DNA of 64,000 nucleotides from Curvularia sp. ZM96 (Eukaryota > Ascomycota > Dothideomycetes > Pleosporales > Pleosporaceae): the NCBI GenBank assembly GCA_022457065.1, contig JAJGBQ010000001.1, positions 6,200,001-6,264,000 of the forward strand, in the 5' to 3' direction. The stretch's first letter is position 1, and each line of letters begins with the position of its first letter. The position numbers were made by a program, and so were the translations under genes. The notes under the pieces were generated by a model. It was not told the DNA's origin and made no database searches. It saw nothing but the letters and a program-made list of their open reading frames with translations. Shown here piece by piece: positions 11,702-23,251 of this stretch.

Positions 11702-13088
11702 TCATCTATACATCGTGTCAATCCATGGCTTAAGCGCACTGAGTCCAATGATCACAGCCTCTTCTGTCCTAATGGTCCTACTGCCCTGGCGTGGTACCAA
11801 GTTCACCCAAGCGTCAAACAACTGATGCGCTGTAGACTTGTCCAACCCTTTGCTAGTCAGCTCGGGGTCGCTGGCCACCGCTGGTTCTATGCCTGCTTGG
11901 CCGCCGAATACGATGAGAAGATGCTTGAAGGATTCGGGCGCCTTGGAAAGTGTGGGGTCAGACACGTCAAGGAGAGGATTCCCAGTGCCTGAAAGAAAGG
12001 AATACACCGATTGCCCGCGCTCGGAAGTGCCAATGGACATATCATATCCGCCAGGGTATTCGCAATCCGAGAAGACGGCGCCGAGTGAAGCAGCACGCCG
12101 AACATTGTAACCCCAGTAGTATCCACCCTCCTCACGCGGAACACTGGCTGCGCACGCCATGGCCTCTAGACCGTCGCAATCTTGTTGCGAGAGGTTCGGC
12201 CAACCGGGCGGAGCATCTTCATTAGCAAACTTTATGGTGGTGCGCATACCTGGCTCAACAGGTGCCTCTTTGAGTATAGGAACGCGTATCGGATAAGGCA
12301 GACCACACTTGACATATGCATAATCATGCGCGTCTCGTGCTACCTTCTTCGATTTGCTACCACTCGGCGTAGCTGACGCAGGTGGCGACGCAGAACCCAA
12401 AAAGACGCCCTCACGGTATTGACACCATTCGTGACTTCTTAAATGATGGGGCATGTCCATGCTGGGCAGATTGCCCACCCACTTGAGATTTTGATGTTCT
12501 TTGAAAATGCTCAGCCGTGGGTCCTCGCGGTCGTACCTCAAATGCGGAGGGCATTCGGCAAAAGCCAGCAGATGGTACAAGAATTGATCAGGATTCTGCC
12601 ATGCTTCGTCTTGCTCAGGAATCAAGTCGAGCACCTGTTGCTTTGTGCGTCCTTTGCGGATGTACTTTGGGTCGATAACCTTGGGGTCAATGTTACTTGG
12701 GTCATCGTCGTATACGACGATTTCGTCGACGCAGTAAATTGCTGCTGCACGTGCGATGCGCCCAACCTGGATGGTTTTGTGATCTGGCTTTTTCGCGTTC
12801 AGAGTCCAGCTGCCAGGCAAAGCCAAAGTGACTGTCCAGTTGCGGCCTTTGGTGGGATTGAAGATGGCAGTAGGTCTTGATGTGTCAATATCCTCAACGC
12901 TCTGCTCTTGGACGTCGCCCTTTCGCTTCTTGGAAGGGCTGGCGCCATCGCCTAGCGTTTTCCGCTTCTGCAATCGCATGAGTTCCGAGCCACATCTTAT
13001 GCGTTTTCCGGTTCCGTACCTTTCCGTTCTCTTTTTCATTGAATGTTCCATTCTTCGAGCGCGACTTCGTGTCGTAGCCACCAGCCAT
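11702..13088 (-). CDS. SPOUT-type RNA methyltransferase (SPOUT1/C9orf114-like)
   Basis: Two exons, 13020-13088 and 11702-12967, join across a 52-nt intron (GTACGG...TTGCAG) to give 444 residues. The N-terminus is Lys/Arg-rich (SPSKKRK), suggesting nuclear targeting. From about residue 60 it matches my memory of the C9orf114/SPOUT1 family (Pfam putative RNA methyltransferase): WTVTLALPGSW, then GRIARAAAIYCVDEIVVYDD, LAFAECPPHLR, and near the end HLLIVFGGQAGIEPAV and LVPRQGSRTIRTEEA. The final motifs contain the trefoil-knot SAM site. The human protein is linked to RNA binding and the mitotic spindle. The initiator ATG at 13088 is preferred; the longer upstream open frame has only a GTG. It is divergent from the SelK-like gene, with 354 bp between starts. 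Confidence 0.87.
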
Positions 13089-13442
13089 CTTGACTCTATG
13101 CGATCAATTCGAGTACTCGCGCCAGTCTTCGCCAGAATATTTGTTGGGCGCTCTTTGTGGAATTAACAACTAATTTTTGCTGTATCGCATGCACAATTGC
13201 GATTGCAGTTGAAGTATTAGGACAAACAGAAAGAAGCTGTACAACATTTTGTCCTTGCATTAGCGCGATCCGCGCCGATCCACCCGCCGCCATATCCCTG
13301 TTCGACACTCGACTTTGGGCGCCCTGCCGCTGCAAGGCAACGACCACTACCAACGGCCATAATTCTCTTTCGACACCTCTCTCCTCCATTCTGAACACAA
13401 TCTCACTGCTAAATAGTTCTACTCTCACCGCACTTCGCCAGC

Positions 13443-13828
13443 ATGGAATCTCAAAAGTACATCCTTCCATCTGATCCTCCTATCGCTACATGCTCACTAA
13501 CACCCGACTCTGTAGATCTCTCTTCTCGCGTACAACCGACACACTCATCACCTTCTTCGCGCTCTACCTGACTACCCTCTTCTCGTTCGATACCTGGGCT
13601 GCCGCACGTGGATCACCCTATCGCGCGCCGGGTAGTAATTCGTACAATTGGCCTGCGCCCGTGGCTCCAGCGCGCGATAGTTACCAGGGCGGCATGCATG
13701 GTCGCGGGAACGCAGGGCCTGGCAGCGGCAGTAGTGGCGGAAGAAGAGATGTTGGGAGGGTGACGCGGGATTCACGGCCACCTATCAAGATGGGAGGTAC
13801 AGCTAGCTGTGGTGCTTGCATGATCTAA
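13443..13828 (+). CDS. SelK/SelG-like small ER membrane protein
   Basis: A 14-nt first exon (13443-13456) and a second exon (13516-13828) join over a 59-nt intron with a perfect CTAAC branch, giving 108 residues. The pattern matches the SelK_SelG family: a short polar N-terminus, one membrane helix (TDTLITFFALYLTTLF, about residues 11-26), a Gly/Arg/Ser/Pro-rich cytosolic tail with GRRDVGRV, and a C-terminal Gly/Cys end (SCGACMI). Metazoan members carry selenocysteine near the C-terminus and work in ER-associated degradation. Fungi lack that machinery, and here cysteines sit near that place. The assignment rests on architecture and the tail motif rather than overall identity. The tiny first exon makes this gene easy to miss. 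Confidence 0.72.
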
Positions 13829-14305
13829 AGACAGATATGGTTACATCTCTCCATGTTCTGAAATGGCCGGTACTTTTAAGCTCGTAGAGGTATGGAAAAG
13901 ATACAACTATTTCTAGGTTGATTCGAATGATCTATTATAAAAGTCTCGCCATCAACTTTAAAAATCTCAATTTCTAGCTCTTAGAGACACGAGGCAAATC
14001 CGAATATGTCTAAATTTATGTGATCCGTCACGCAAGATTGATACAGCGAGCTCTTGAATGTAAGCTCTGAATGTTGGTCCATTGGGAGTTTTGATATATC
14101 AGCTGAACTTGCCTAAGATGAGTGGTGGAAAGAGCTTAAAAGTGCGTTTGATTAGAATTGGAGTATGTAGTATGTCGAGTGCACTAAGAAAATTAATGTT
14201 GTCACGAGTGGAAGTGGCCCAGCGTGTACCAGACTAACAGTATGATTCCATTGCTCCCTTTCGCGCCGTGCTACTCAGTGATGCTGACGAAATAAAACAT
14301 GTAGA
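13829..14305. other. Convergent intergenic spacer
   Basis: This is a 3' spacer between the SelK-like and RNF10-like genes. It is AT-rich and non-coding, and probably carries the polyadenylation signals of both genes. Confidence 0.45.
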
Positions 14306-16533
14306 TCATGCGCCCCTCCTCACGTTTGTGCTCATGAGTGTAATCTTCTTTCCCTTCTTCTTCTTGCCACCACCCTTCTTGGGCATTTCCTCGCCTTCAG
14401 CCAGTGACATGGCTTGGGCCTGGGCAATCATATCTTCCTCACCCAGCAGATCCTTCTCCCAGCCTTGCAACCAGCCATCGTCTCCGTCATGATGATCCTG
14501 CGGAGCTAGCACAGGAGATGCGCCAGGAACAACTGCAGTACCCCACACAGTGCGGGGTGCTGATGGACTTGTAGAAGGAGACGCCAATGAAGCAAAGCCG
14601 TCGCCACGTCGTGGAGGCCAGGGAGGCGATGTTGAAGTGTGGTCGCCATCTACAATGGGCTGTGCATCAGCTGCACTCCCTGATGCTAGTGGCTGGAAGT
14701 CATCGGCAGAGAAGCGCTCCGTGATGCTCGGCCGTCTCCTGCGTGCCGATGCGAACTCGGCATACTCGGCCTTCTCCGCACGCTGTCGCGCCTTTTCCTC
14801 CTTGGTCTCCTTTTCTGTATGCTTCTTGCGTCGCCTCTCGATTTCAGGCCTGAATCGTTCCAAAATCTCAGGAGCAACGGTATCGGTCCAGTCGCACTCA
14901 AGAAAACCCACCTCGCAGCCGTACGGCAGATGCGCTAGATATTTTGTGCGTTTCCGCAATTCATCGTCCACTACATGGCCAGTGGAGACATGCTCCACTC
15001 GAGGTAAGATGGTCGATGGGAAAGAAGCGAAATTTCCAAAGGCAGCTTTGAGAATGCGAATGTCCAATGGCGAAAGATAGTAGTGGAGTAATGCTTGGTA
15101 GAAAAAATATTCAGAGGGTGTTTTGTGATGTTCGTGTTGTTGTCGGTTGCGTAGCTCAGCGAGAGTCAGTGACATGCTATGGCTGGTCGCGGATGAATGC
15201 GATGAGACGGACATGGTCCGATCTTTAGCTGTTGTAGCTTCGGGTTCGGGGGCGGGCTGTTGTGGTGTGTAGTCCTGGCCCGACTTGGACGCGTTTTGGA
15301 CGTGGTACATTTCGGGTGCAGCCCCTTCATCATCAAACACGATTGGGGCTCTCTTCATCTTGGGTTCTGTAGGCTTAGCAGGCTCCTCGGGAGGGTTTCC
15401 AATGCCTTTGAACTTCTCCTTGAGTTCCCGGATGTTCCGTATCGCCCTCTTTGTCCATTCCATGCTGTCCTCGGCAAACATGACCTCGTCTTCTTTGCCC
15501 TGCTGCTCAAGCTTGACAATCTCTTGATCGAGCTGCTCCAGCATGTAGTCCTCGCCGCCTCGCATTACGCGAGCATAGTCGGTGACCTCGGCCGCGTGGT
15601 ACCAAGGTATATCTTGGTCCTTAGGTAGAGCATCGGCGCCGTCACGCGGCATAGCCAAGGTGCTTCCAGCTGGCCTGACCACCAACCGCAAAACGACATC
15701 AGCACCCTCTCTTGGTGCCTCGCCCTCTTGCCCGGTGTACCATCGGACGGGCCTGGTCTCGGAGGCGTATATGGTGTCGAAGCACAATGGGCACTTCTTG
15801 GATCGCGCCTTCTTTTCGGGCGCTTTGCCATCGTCTTCGGAGTGCATGTAGCGAATGAGGCATGGAAGACAGAAAATGTGGCCGCACTTGGCCATCCTCG
15901 GGGCTACCGGAGTCCCGAGGCAGATGGGACAAGACGCTTCCTGGGAAATCTCCGACGCCAATATCTGCATGACATTATTCCAGTCCAAGTGGATATCGGC
16001 GTCTACGCTCTGGGCGCGATAATCACCGCGAGGATCGACAATGAAGCGGTAGTTGGCGTGGACGTATCTTGGGTCAAGTTAGTCAGGATATGCTGAGGAG
16101 ACGAAGGGAAAAGCACTTGCCTGGCTTTGTCGACAGCATGGTAACCGGATCCGAGGCCCCATGTGGGGTTGCGCCGGTAGTTTCTCCCGTGGCCGTGCGA
16201 CTGGTGGTGGTTGGTTGGGCGTGGTGGGAGACTGAAGTTCATCAGGTGAGTGATGGACGTCTGGCCCTTCCTGTTGCTGAATGGGCGCATGGCGAGGGAT
16301 TCGGCAATGGCATCCTCGTCTGTGTGCCGGAAGCGCTTGGAGCCCTTGTGCTGCTTCTTTTGCTGCTGGCTGTTGCGAGGCGTAGGGGCGGATCGCGCCG
16401 AGGGCCCGCTGCCCCGCGGCTGGGCAAAGAAGCTGCTGGTGCTGATGGAGGGAACCTGGTTCTGGGCGGGAGAAGCAGGGCCAGAGGGAACAGAAGCCTT
16501 GGACGAGGACGGGGCGGGCGGGTTGCTAGACAT
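14306..16533 (-). CDS. RNF10-type RING E3 ubiquitin ligase
   Basis: Two exons, 16121-16533 and 14306-16067, give 724 residues. The only junction that keeps frame and conserved sequence uses a GC donor (CAG|GCAAGT) and AAG acceptor, making a 53-nt GC-AG intron. It joins YHAVDKAR to YVHANYRFIVDPRGDY, the block that precedes the RING in RNF10 proteins. The RING starts at about residue 184 (CPICLGTPVAP, CGHIFCLPC, then KKCPLCF), and an acidic and coiled-coil middle with low-complexity tail follows. RNF10 ubiquitinates 40S ribosomal proteins during stalled initiation or elongation in animals; yeast Mag2 is its homologue. The N-terminus is Ser/Pro/Gln-rich. It is divergent from a Ubp3/USP10-like deubiquitinase across about 0.9 kb. 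Confidence 0.87.
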
Positions 16534-17440
16534 GACTCCCAGCTAAGGGCTCACGGCAGCGCGACAGCGGCAACGACACGCCGACGCCGACGATGACGTT
16601 GGCAAGCGACGGGGGAAATAAATGAAGGACGGCGGGCGGCAATGTAGCGAGACGAGATGGGACGAGAGGGCGTGTATGAGGCGTTGTAAATGGTAGTTTG
16701 GGGGCGAGTTGGGTCCCCAGAAGGGTACTTGGTCGGGGACAAGAGACAGAAGGTGGAGTGGCGGATCGAGACGACGGCCTTGATGACGAACGGGACGGTC
16801 ACGTGGCCTGCCCGCCATCGATACTCCATACAAGGACTACGTTTGGGCCGCGACTGCAATTGCTCTTCTTCTGGCACTGCATCTGATGACTACAGAACAC
16901 CAAATAGAGAACTGCAACCGTTGCCATTGGCCTCGCATAATATCGGCTCCTTTGCCACCTGTCTGTTCAACTTGTGTGGTCGGCGTCTGGCTGAGGGCGC
17001 TCTGACGACAGGCAGCGTCTCCGCACAGACTCGACGGCCCTTCCGCTGCTGGCTTCGAGCTTCTTCCATTGCCCGCCAAGTCCAACCCCAACTTGAACTG
17101 CTCTCCTCCACCACCACCGCCCTCCCAGCCCACCATCCACCTTCACCCTCCGCACGTGTCTCCCTCTTGTCGCGGGCAGCCTCTGCTGCGCTCATGTCGT
17201 CGTGATACCATGACCCCGCGATTGTCGACTCGCCCATCCGCACCGCATCCCTCGCCCACGCCCGTCGCGCGACCCTGCTCCGCATCCGAATAAATATAAT
17301 CCAACCCACCATCCGCGCGCCTCGCCCGCACCCCGACCGCCAACCATCGCCCCATCGCCCCTCCGCCCCGTTGCCTCACAAGTTGGCTGCTTGCTTCCTG
17401 GCCAGCGCCGACTGTCGAGGCAACACCGCGTTCAGCCCTC
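16534..17440. promoter_or_regulatory. Bidirectional promoter region between E3 ligase and deubiquitinase genes
   Basis: A GC-rich stretch of about 900 bp separates two divergent start codons. The right half is strongly pyrimidine-rich on the plus strand, as in long fungal 5' leaders. The many long open frames on both strands reflect GC content and lack domain support. Confidence 0.5.
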
Positions 17441-20146
17441 ATGATGCCCGGCCCCTACATGCCTGGGAGGAGGCAGGCCGAGCAGCAGTACTACCATCAC
17501 CACATCCCGCCTCAGACACACTCGCCTGTTCACCATAATCCCTATGCGGCGCCCTATCATCATCTGCAGCAGTATGGCCCTCCTCATGGATACCCCCAGC
17601 ACATGCAGCCTATGCAGCAATGGTACCCCTACCAGCAACCGCCGCCCCCGCCTCAGTATGCCATGCCTCCGCGTCAGTTCCAGCCGCAGCCTCATGCCTC
17701 GCCTGTCGTAGTCTCCTCGCACCTGCACATGGCCCCTCCAGTCAACCGCCAAATGGGCCAGACGCCGCCCATTGTCCACTCACGCACGCCACCGGTCCCT
17801 CGCATGCCTACCCCTCAACAGGCGCCTTCGACTCCCTCAGTCCAGCCACAGCCGTATATGGCCACTTCGACACCACAGCCAAGCGCCACTGTCGACAGCC
17901 CGGTATCCGTTGCCGAGTCAAAGCCTACGCCACCAGCCCCGTCCACCCCGCAGTCCATCACCTTCAAGCCTTTTTATCCGCCTCTGCCCTGGCTATCTGT
18001 GCCCGAGTCTGACTTCCCAGCTCGCGCTTCGCATGGAAGGAGGCGGCGAAGGGTCCCGGTGTCGACCGAAGAGCAAGCTTTGGCCCTGCCTTCGCGCGAA
18101 CAGGCGCTGGAGCAGGATACCCTCAATGAGACCGCCGAAGACACAGAGGGCGACAGGACCCCGACCGAAGGACCAGAGGAGTCTCAAGCATCTACCGTTG
18201 CCGGCCCGTCGGATGCTGAGGTCGATACCCCCTCTACTTCACACCCACCTTCAGAAGTCGATTTGGCCCAGTCTTCAACTCCATCTACCGCGACGCCATC
18301 GGGTTCACAACAAGCTACCCAGGCCACGGCCACAGCCAAGAAGCATGGCCGCAATCCAACCATACCCGCTGTGCCCCGCGTCCCGATCAAACCCACAAAA
18401 GCGTCAAGCGCCGCTTCCACTACGCAGCAATCTCTCAAATCACCAGCTGCAGCCCAGCCAGAGTTGTCGCAAATTGACAATGCGACCACCAAGACGGATG
18501 AGGCCGCTCCAGATGCTGAGGAAAAGCTCAAGCCAGCCGCGCCAAAATCATGGGCAGAGTTGTTGAGGGCAAAGAATGCTACCAAAGCAGCCCAGCCGGT
18601 TGCACCACCAACCAACACGGTGCCGGCTACCAATGGTCCTGTTGTACAAAAAAGTAATACCCTTGCAGACGTCCTGGCATCCTTCTCCGTCGACTCGGAG
18701 AAGAAGGTCTCATTTATTGAACCACGCGGTCTTGTCAATTCGGGTAATCTGTGTTATATGAATTCTGTATGTCCCACCCCTTCTGTCGGCATGCGTACCT
18801 CACTGACCTGGCATTAGATTCTTCAAGTGCTTCTTTTCTGCGTTCCATTTTACGATTTCCTTGACCAGGTTGCGAAACGGGCTGTTCACAGTTTCAAGTC
18901 CGAGACGCCTCTTATAGACGCCATGATCATGTTCTTGCGCGATTTCAAGCTCATTGATTCTGCCGCTACAGTTGAACAGCTCCGTCTACGACTGAAGAGC
19001 AACGACATTGAGCAGTACGGCGACCCTCTGGCCCCAGAGTACGTCTACGACGTCATCAAGCGGCTGCCTCGCTTCGATAACATGAAGCGAGGTCAGCAAG
19101 AAGACGCCGAAGAATTTTTGGGTTTCCTACTCGCTGGTTTGCACGACGAATGTGTTCAGATCATCAAGAGCGGGAGGCAAAGTCAACCTGCGGGTACTAC
19201 CATTTCCGATGCCAGCGAGCAATCAGGCGCTGTCGACAGTGGTTGGGAAGAGGTTGGTCACAAGCAGAAGACAGCCGTCACTCAAAACTCTGGAGCTATT
19301 GATATCGAAAGTCCCATCACCAAAATATTTGGCGGCAAGCTGCGCTCCGAGTACAAGCGACCGGGCGAGAAGGCTTCTGTCACACTTGAGCCGTACCAAC
19401 CACTCCAGCTTGACATTGGCGAACCAAACATCAACAACATCTCCGATGCCCTCAAGAACCTCACACGCCTTGAAACGCTGGATGGCGCTGCTCGTGGTGC
19501 CAAGGCATCGACAAAACAAGTGCACATTGAGTCACTTCCGCCAGTATTGATACTCCATCTAAAGCGTTTCCACTATGATGAGAAGGGACCCCAAAAGATT
19601 TGGAAGAAGATTGGGTACCCACTCGAGCTGGAACTACCCAAGGAGGTGTTCCCACCACACAAGCGGGGAAGCTACCAGATTCAAGGCGGCTTCCCTCGGT
19701 ACAGACTCACTGGTGTTGTCTACCACCACGGCAAGAATGCTAGTGGTGGTCACTACACTGTCGATCTGCGACGCCAGGAAGGAAAGGAATGGATTCGTAT
19801 GGATGACACCATCATCCGCCGCATCCGTGCCGAAGAAGTCGCCGAGGGTGGTGCTGAAGAAGACCCCAAGGTCTTGGCCGCTGCCCTCGAGCAACACAAA
19901 TCCGATGCTGGGAAGAACAAGAACTTCTTTGCCCAGATCGATATGGACGAGGAGGAGCCTGACAAGGGTGGTTGGAATCAGGTCAATGGCTCGGAGAAGC
20001 AGAAGGACGGTAGCAAGAAGTGGAGTGGTATCGTCAACGGCGCAGCAACCCCTAATTCCACCGGCAAGCGGACACCACTTCCAAAGGAGAACGTGCGCGA
20101 CAACAAGGTGGCATACATCTTGTTCTACCAGCGCATTGAACCCTGA
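17441..20146 (+). CDS. UBP3: Ubiquitin carboxyl-terminal hydrolase, Ubp3/USP10 type
   Basis: Exons 17441-18766 and 18818-20146, split by a 51-nt intron (GTATGT, cactgac branch, TTAG), give 884 residues. The first about 200 residues are Pro/Gln/His-rich and disordered; acidic and Ala/Pro stretches follow, then a short SWAELLRAKN element. The USP domain begins with the Cys box GLVNSGNLCYMNS (catalytic Cys438), interrupted by the intron directly after it. Further on come QQEDAEEFLGFLL, LILHLKRFHYD, and the His box KNASGGHYTVDLRR (His754), then WIRMDDT. Ubp3 with Bre5, or USP10 with G3BP, removes ubiquitin from COPII proteins, RNA polymerase II and 40S ribosomal proteins. The size, disordered N-terminus and C-terminal catalytic domain fit this family. 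Confidence 0.9.
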
Positions 20147-20604
20147 GATGAATGAGGAATGCATTGCGGTGGACGAGTTCAACACAATATGATTTCAAGA
20201 GCCATCTTGTAATGACATGGGAGAAAATAAAAATAATAGAAGAAGCAAGAAGACGGGGGAGCCAGGCGCGATGATTATGACGCAGTCATGAAAAATCGCG
20301 ACTACCAAGCATCGCTTCGGTGCGCTGCACAAAAGAGTTGGGCAAAAGTATTTCGTGTCGGTTGATACCCTTGTGGGTGTTGGGATAGCACGAATGATGA
20401 TGATAAAACTTCACCTTGCTGGCGTATCATTTTCCATGTGATGTTCTTGTCTTTTTTTGCCTCTCTGCCCAGCTGGCCAAATCTCTGGTTAGCTCGACAC
20501 CGATATGGCCGAGTCAGCGGTGAGCGGTAGATATGTGTTTCATTGAAGTCGTGTAATGAGGATAACTTTGTTCAATCACACCGCGAGCCTTCCTCAACCC
20601 ATCC
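20147..20604. other. Convergent spacer after the deubiquitinase gene
   Basis: Non-coding 3' spacer between two convergent genes. It contains AT-rich polyadenylation-like stretches (aaaataaaaataat near 20224). No other feature was seen. Confidence 0.45.
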
Positions 20605-22396
20605 TCACACTTCGACATGCGCATACAACACCCTATCCCCTTCTATATCCCCCTTCATCTCCGGAAAATTCTCATAAAAGCTCTCCTCCATCATCCAATG
20701 CTTCAAATCGCCAGAATACAATTCAAACAAGGGACTGGGCAGATAGCTGCCGCTGATCTCGTCGCGGAAAAAAGTATCTTCGAATGAAAAAGGCCAGTCA
20801 AAGCGCAGACAGCTGGGGTAGTAGAAGGATATTGCTGCAGATCGAGATAGTAGCGAGTGGTCTGAGAGGAAGCGGGAGCGCAGGCTGGGCCAGGAGAACA
20901 AGTCGATGATGATGGGGTGTTTCGGGGGTGCTTGGGATGAACTGAAGCGTGAGAAACATCGTCAGTAGCTTATTGAAAGCTGATACGGAAGTGAAGGAAA
21001 TACCTTGGTCGTAGCCATATCGGTACGTTGTCTAAATCTTGCTTTGTCGGGTTGAGATAGTACTTTGGATTTTAGAACGAAAGATACTAGTGTATTGCAC
21101 TGAGGTGCGCACTTACCGTGAGCAGCTTCAGGGACTTGTATCCGACGGCTAGTCGCTCCGTCTTGGGGAACCGGTGAAATGCCAGGTCATCAACCTGCCG
21201 AATCAACTCGAGCGCAGGGTAGTGCTGCCATTCGAAAGCGGATATGGTATCCCATCCGTCTCTGATGCCTAGGTACAAAAGCCCTATTTCCGTGGTTTTG
21301 GATCCGGATCGCCTTGCGGCAGTAGTTCTGTTGGTGGATTGGGAACGATAGGTGAAGATTTTGCCCAGAACGTCGCTGATCTGCGTCCACCTGGGGCATA
21401 TGGGAATGCCTGGAGTAGGTTGGGGGACCTTAGTGGGATTTCCAACATAGATAATAGTAGGAGACGGAGAACGCGAGTCTGGACCAAAGATCTGCGAGGC
21501 AGAAATTAGTATCATGTTTCCATCCGGATTGAATGTGTGTGTGTGTGTGGTTGGGAGAGTGGGAAGGCACCTCTTGCAGCATTGCCATGTATGTTGGTTC
21601 TCTTTGGATCTTCACGGAGAGGTCTTCTTCCTCTTCTTCTTGTGCACTTCCTGTAGGTAACTGTAGTTGCAGACTGGGATCTACATCTTCGTTTGCATCT
21701 TGGAAATCTCGCATGTGTGTATCTGTCATGACATCCATGCCGTCAAGGTCGATTGACCTAGTTAGTATGGGTTGGTCGAAGGATATCGGCTGTTCAATCG
21801 ACGTTGCCTGTTCCACACAAGCCGGTTGTCTGGCAGAAGCTGCCTGTTCAGTGGAAATGGGTTGATTATCATCGGCGAGTGAACATGCTTTCGCACCATG
21901 GCTGATAAAAGGCGTAGTCAGCTCAGGCAAACTAGGGCCTGCTATATCATATGAGCTCTCTTGTGAATTAATCCAAAAGTAAGGATTGCGAGACATGCGT
22001 ACCGGTATTTGTCGTGGCTGGTGAGCCGTCTTCGTCCTTTTCGTCTCCGTCGTCATTCGCCGCCACGATCTTTCGCGAAATGATACCGCCTCCAACAAGA
22101 CTTCTCACACTATCAATGATCTGTTTCAATCGCTCGTTCTCTGCTCGCAAAGCGTCAATCTCAGATAGTAAACTGGCCGTCGCGCTGCTGGCATCTTTCT
22201 GTAGAATTCCTATTGTGCGCTCGAGATCGGCAATACGTGTCTTTGTTTTCTCCCGAATCGCCCGTTGAGCCTCACGGTCCGATGCACGTTTTCTTTCGCG
22301 ACGCTCATGCTCATCCAGGCATGCTACTTGGCGCTTCCGCTTCGGTGGGATGGGTATCTCGGACGAGGCAGCATCACTGGGCTTATGGTTTACCAT
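20605..22396 (-). CDS. bZIP transcription factor with DUF3425 domain
   Basis: Five exons (22003-22396, 21571-21938, 21117-21491, 21004-21062, 20605-20941) keep frame at every junction and give 510 residues. The basic region plus zipper spans about residues 32-95 (RRERKRASDREAQRAIREKT, then a heptad-like stretch ending LRAENERLKQII). The C-terminal half is DUF3425-like: CPRWTQISDVLGKI, then WQHYPALELIRQVDDLAFHRFP, IWLRPS, DLFSWPSLRSRFL, and FDWPFSFEDTFF. Such fungus-specific regulators bind DNA in the nucleus and often control metabolism or stress. The usual invariant basic-region Asn is replaced by Asp (SDREAQR), as I recall in some DUF3425 bZIPs. The intron at 21492-21570 holds a GT/CA microsatellite. 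The start codon is the first ATG, and an upstream gap separates the gene from the RIP block. Confidence 0.9.
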
Positions 22397-22519
22397 GGTG
22401 ATGCTGTTGTGGTTTCAAAATTAGATTCGTAAGTTTAAATCACGTTCCTGAACGATTGGTGTTCAGATTCTATGAAGTGGATTGAAGCAGACAACGTCGG
22501 TGGTCAGGGTAGCATCATA

Positions 22520-23251
22520 GTCGGCCCTACCGTGCCCCACCACTTCGTGCGCGCAACCACTTCGTGCGCGCGCGGCCCTGTAACTACTATAACCTCAACA
22601 CCTTATATATCTACTACTATAAGTAATATTAAGGCTGCGCTTATAGCTATTAATGCCTTAGAACCTAAAGAATTATTTATGTATACTAAGATTATAAAAA
22701 GATTTAGTATTATTTAATTTACGCTTATCTAAAGATACTAAAGTCGCTACGCCTCTTCTATAATAGACTACTAAAAACGATAGCTTCTCTATCTATACTA
22801 GAAGCAGGCCTTAATAGCCTATATTAATTAACTTATAGAGAGAGGCCTACTATCTACTTAGTTAATAATATATAATTTTACGTTATAGATCGCTAAGAGA
22901 GAGATTAGAGTATATTAGGTTAGTTACTTTATTTAGCGCTATTCTAATTAGCTTATCTTAAAGTAGATAGTAGATATAGATAACTATCACTATAAAGCTA
23001 ACTCTAGAAGTAAGTATAGTTTCTACTTTAGTCTTCTACGTAATAAAATTAATTAATATTACGTTAAGACGCGTTATATCTATAATATAGATAAGAAGGG
23101 CTTTATACTTAGTATAGTAAGTTGCTTAAGAAGAATCTTTAGTAGAGCTTTATATAAGAATAGAAAAAGAAGAAGTACTATATAGAATAGCTCTTATAAG
23201 TAAATAACGCTACTAGTCTATATCTATACTAATAGATCTTACTTTAAGCCT
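22520..23251 (+). mobile_element. RIP-degraded Fot1/pogo (Tc1-mariner) transposon, 5' half
   Basis: The plus strand reads, through many stops, as a pogo/Fot1 transposase. Around 22640 the HTH part reads ALEPKELFMYTKIIKRF. Further on come QALIAYINxLIERGL and then AKREIRVYxVSYFI (CENP-B-like DNA-binding region), followed by IYNIDKKGF, the part that holds the first catalytic aspartate. The reading stops near 23251, before the second and third acidic residues. Stops arise at positions expected to be CAA or CAG Gln and TGG Trp codons, the mark of RIP. A TA dinucleotide at 22518-22519 may be the target site. The right half is missing and sequence of a different element follows. Confidence 0.72.
22539..22571. 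repeat. GC-rich 16-nt direct repeat near transposon end
   Basis: Two exact copies of accacttcgtgcgcgc sit at 22539-22554 and 22556-22571 with a 17-nt period, just inside the likely transposon terminus and directly before the AT-rich block. They look like subterminal transposase-binding repeats. Confidence 0.6.

Noticed and set aside
16069..17312. Several long overlapping frames on both strands between the E3 ligase and deubiquitinase genes
   Set aside because: They are GC-driven frames in a promoter region or on the opposite strand of real exons; composition is low-complexity and no domains are seen.
17772..18566. 264-codon frame inside the deubiquitinase gene
   Set aside because: It is the +1 shadow of the Pro/Gln-rich N-terminal region.
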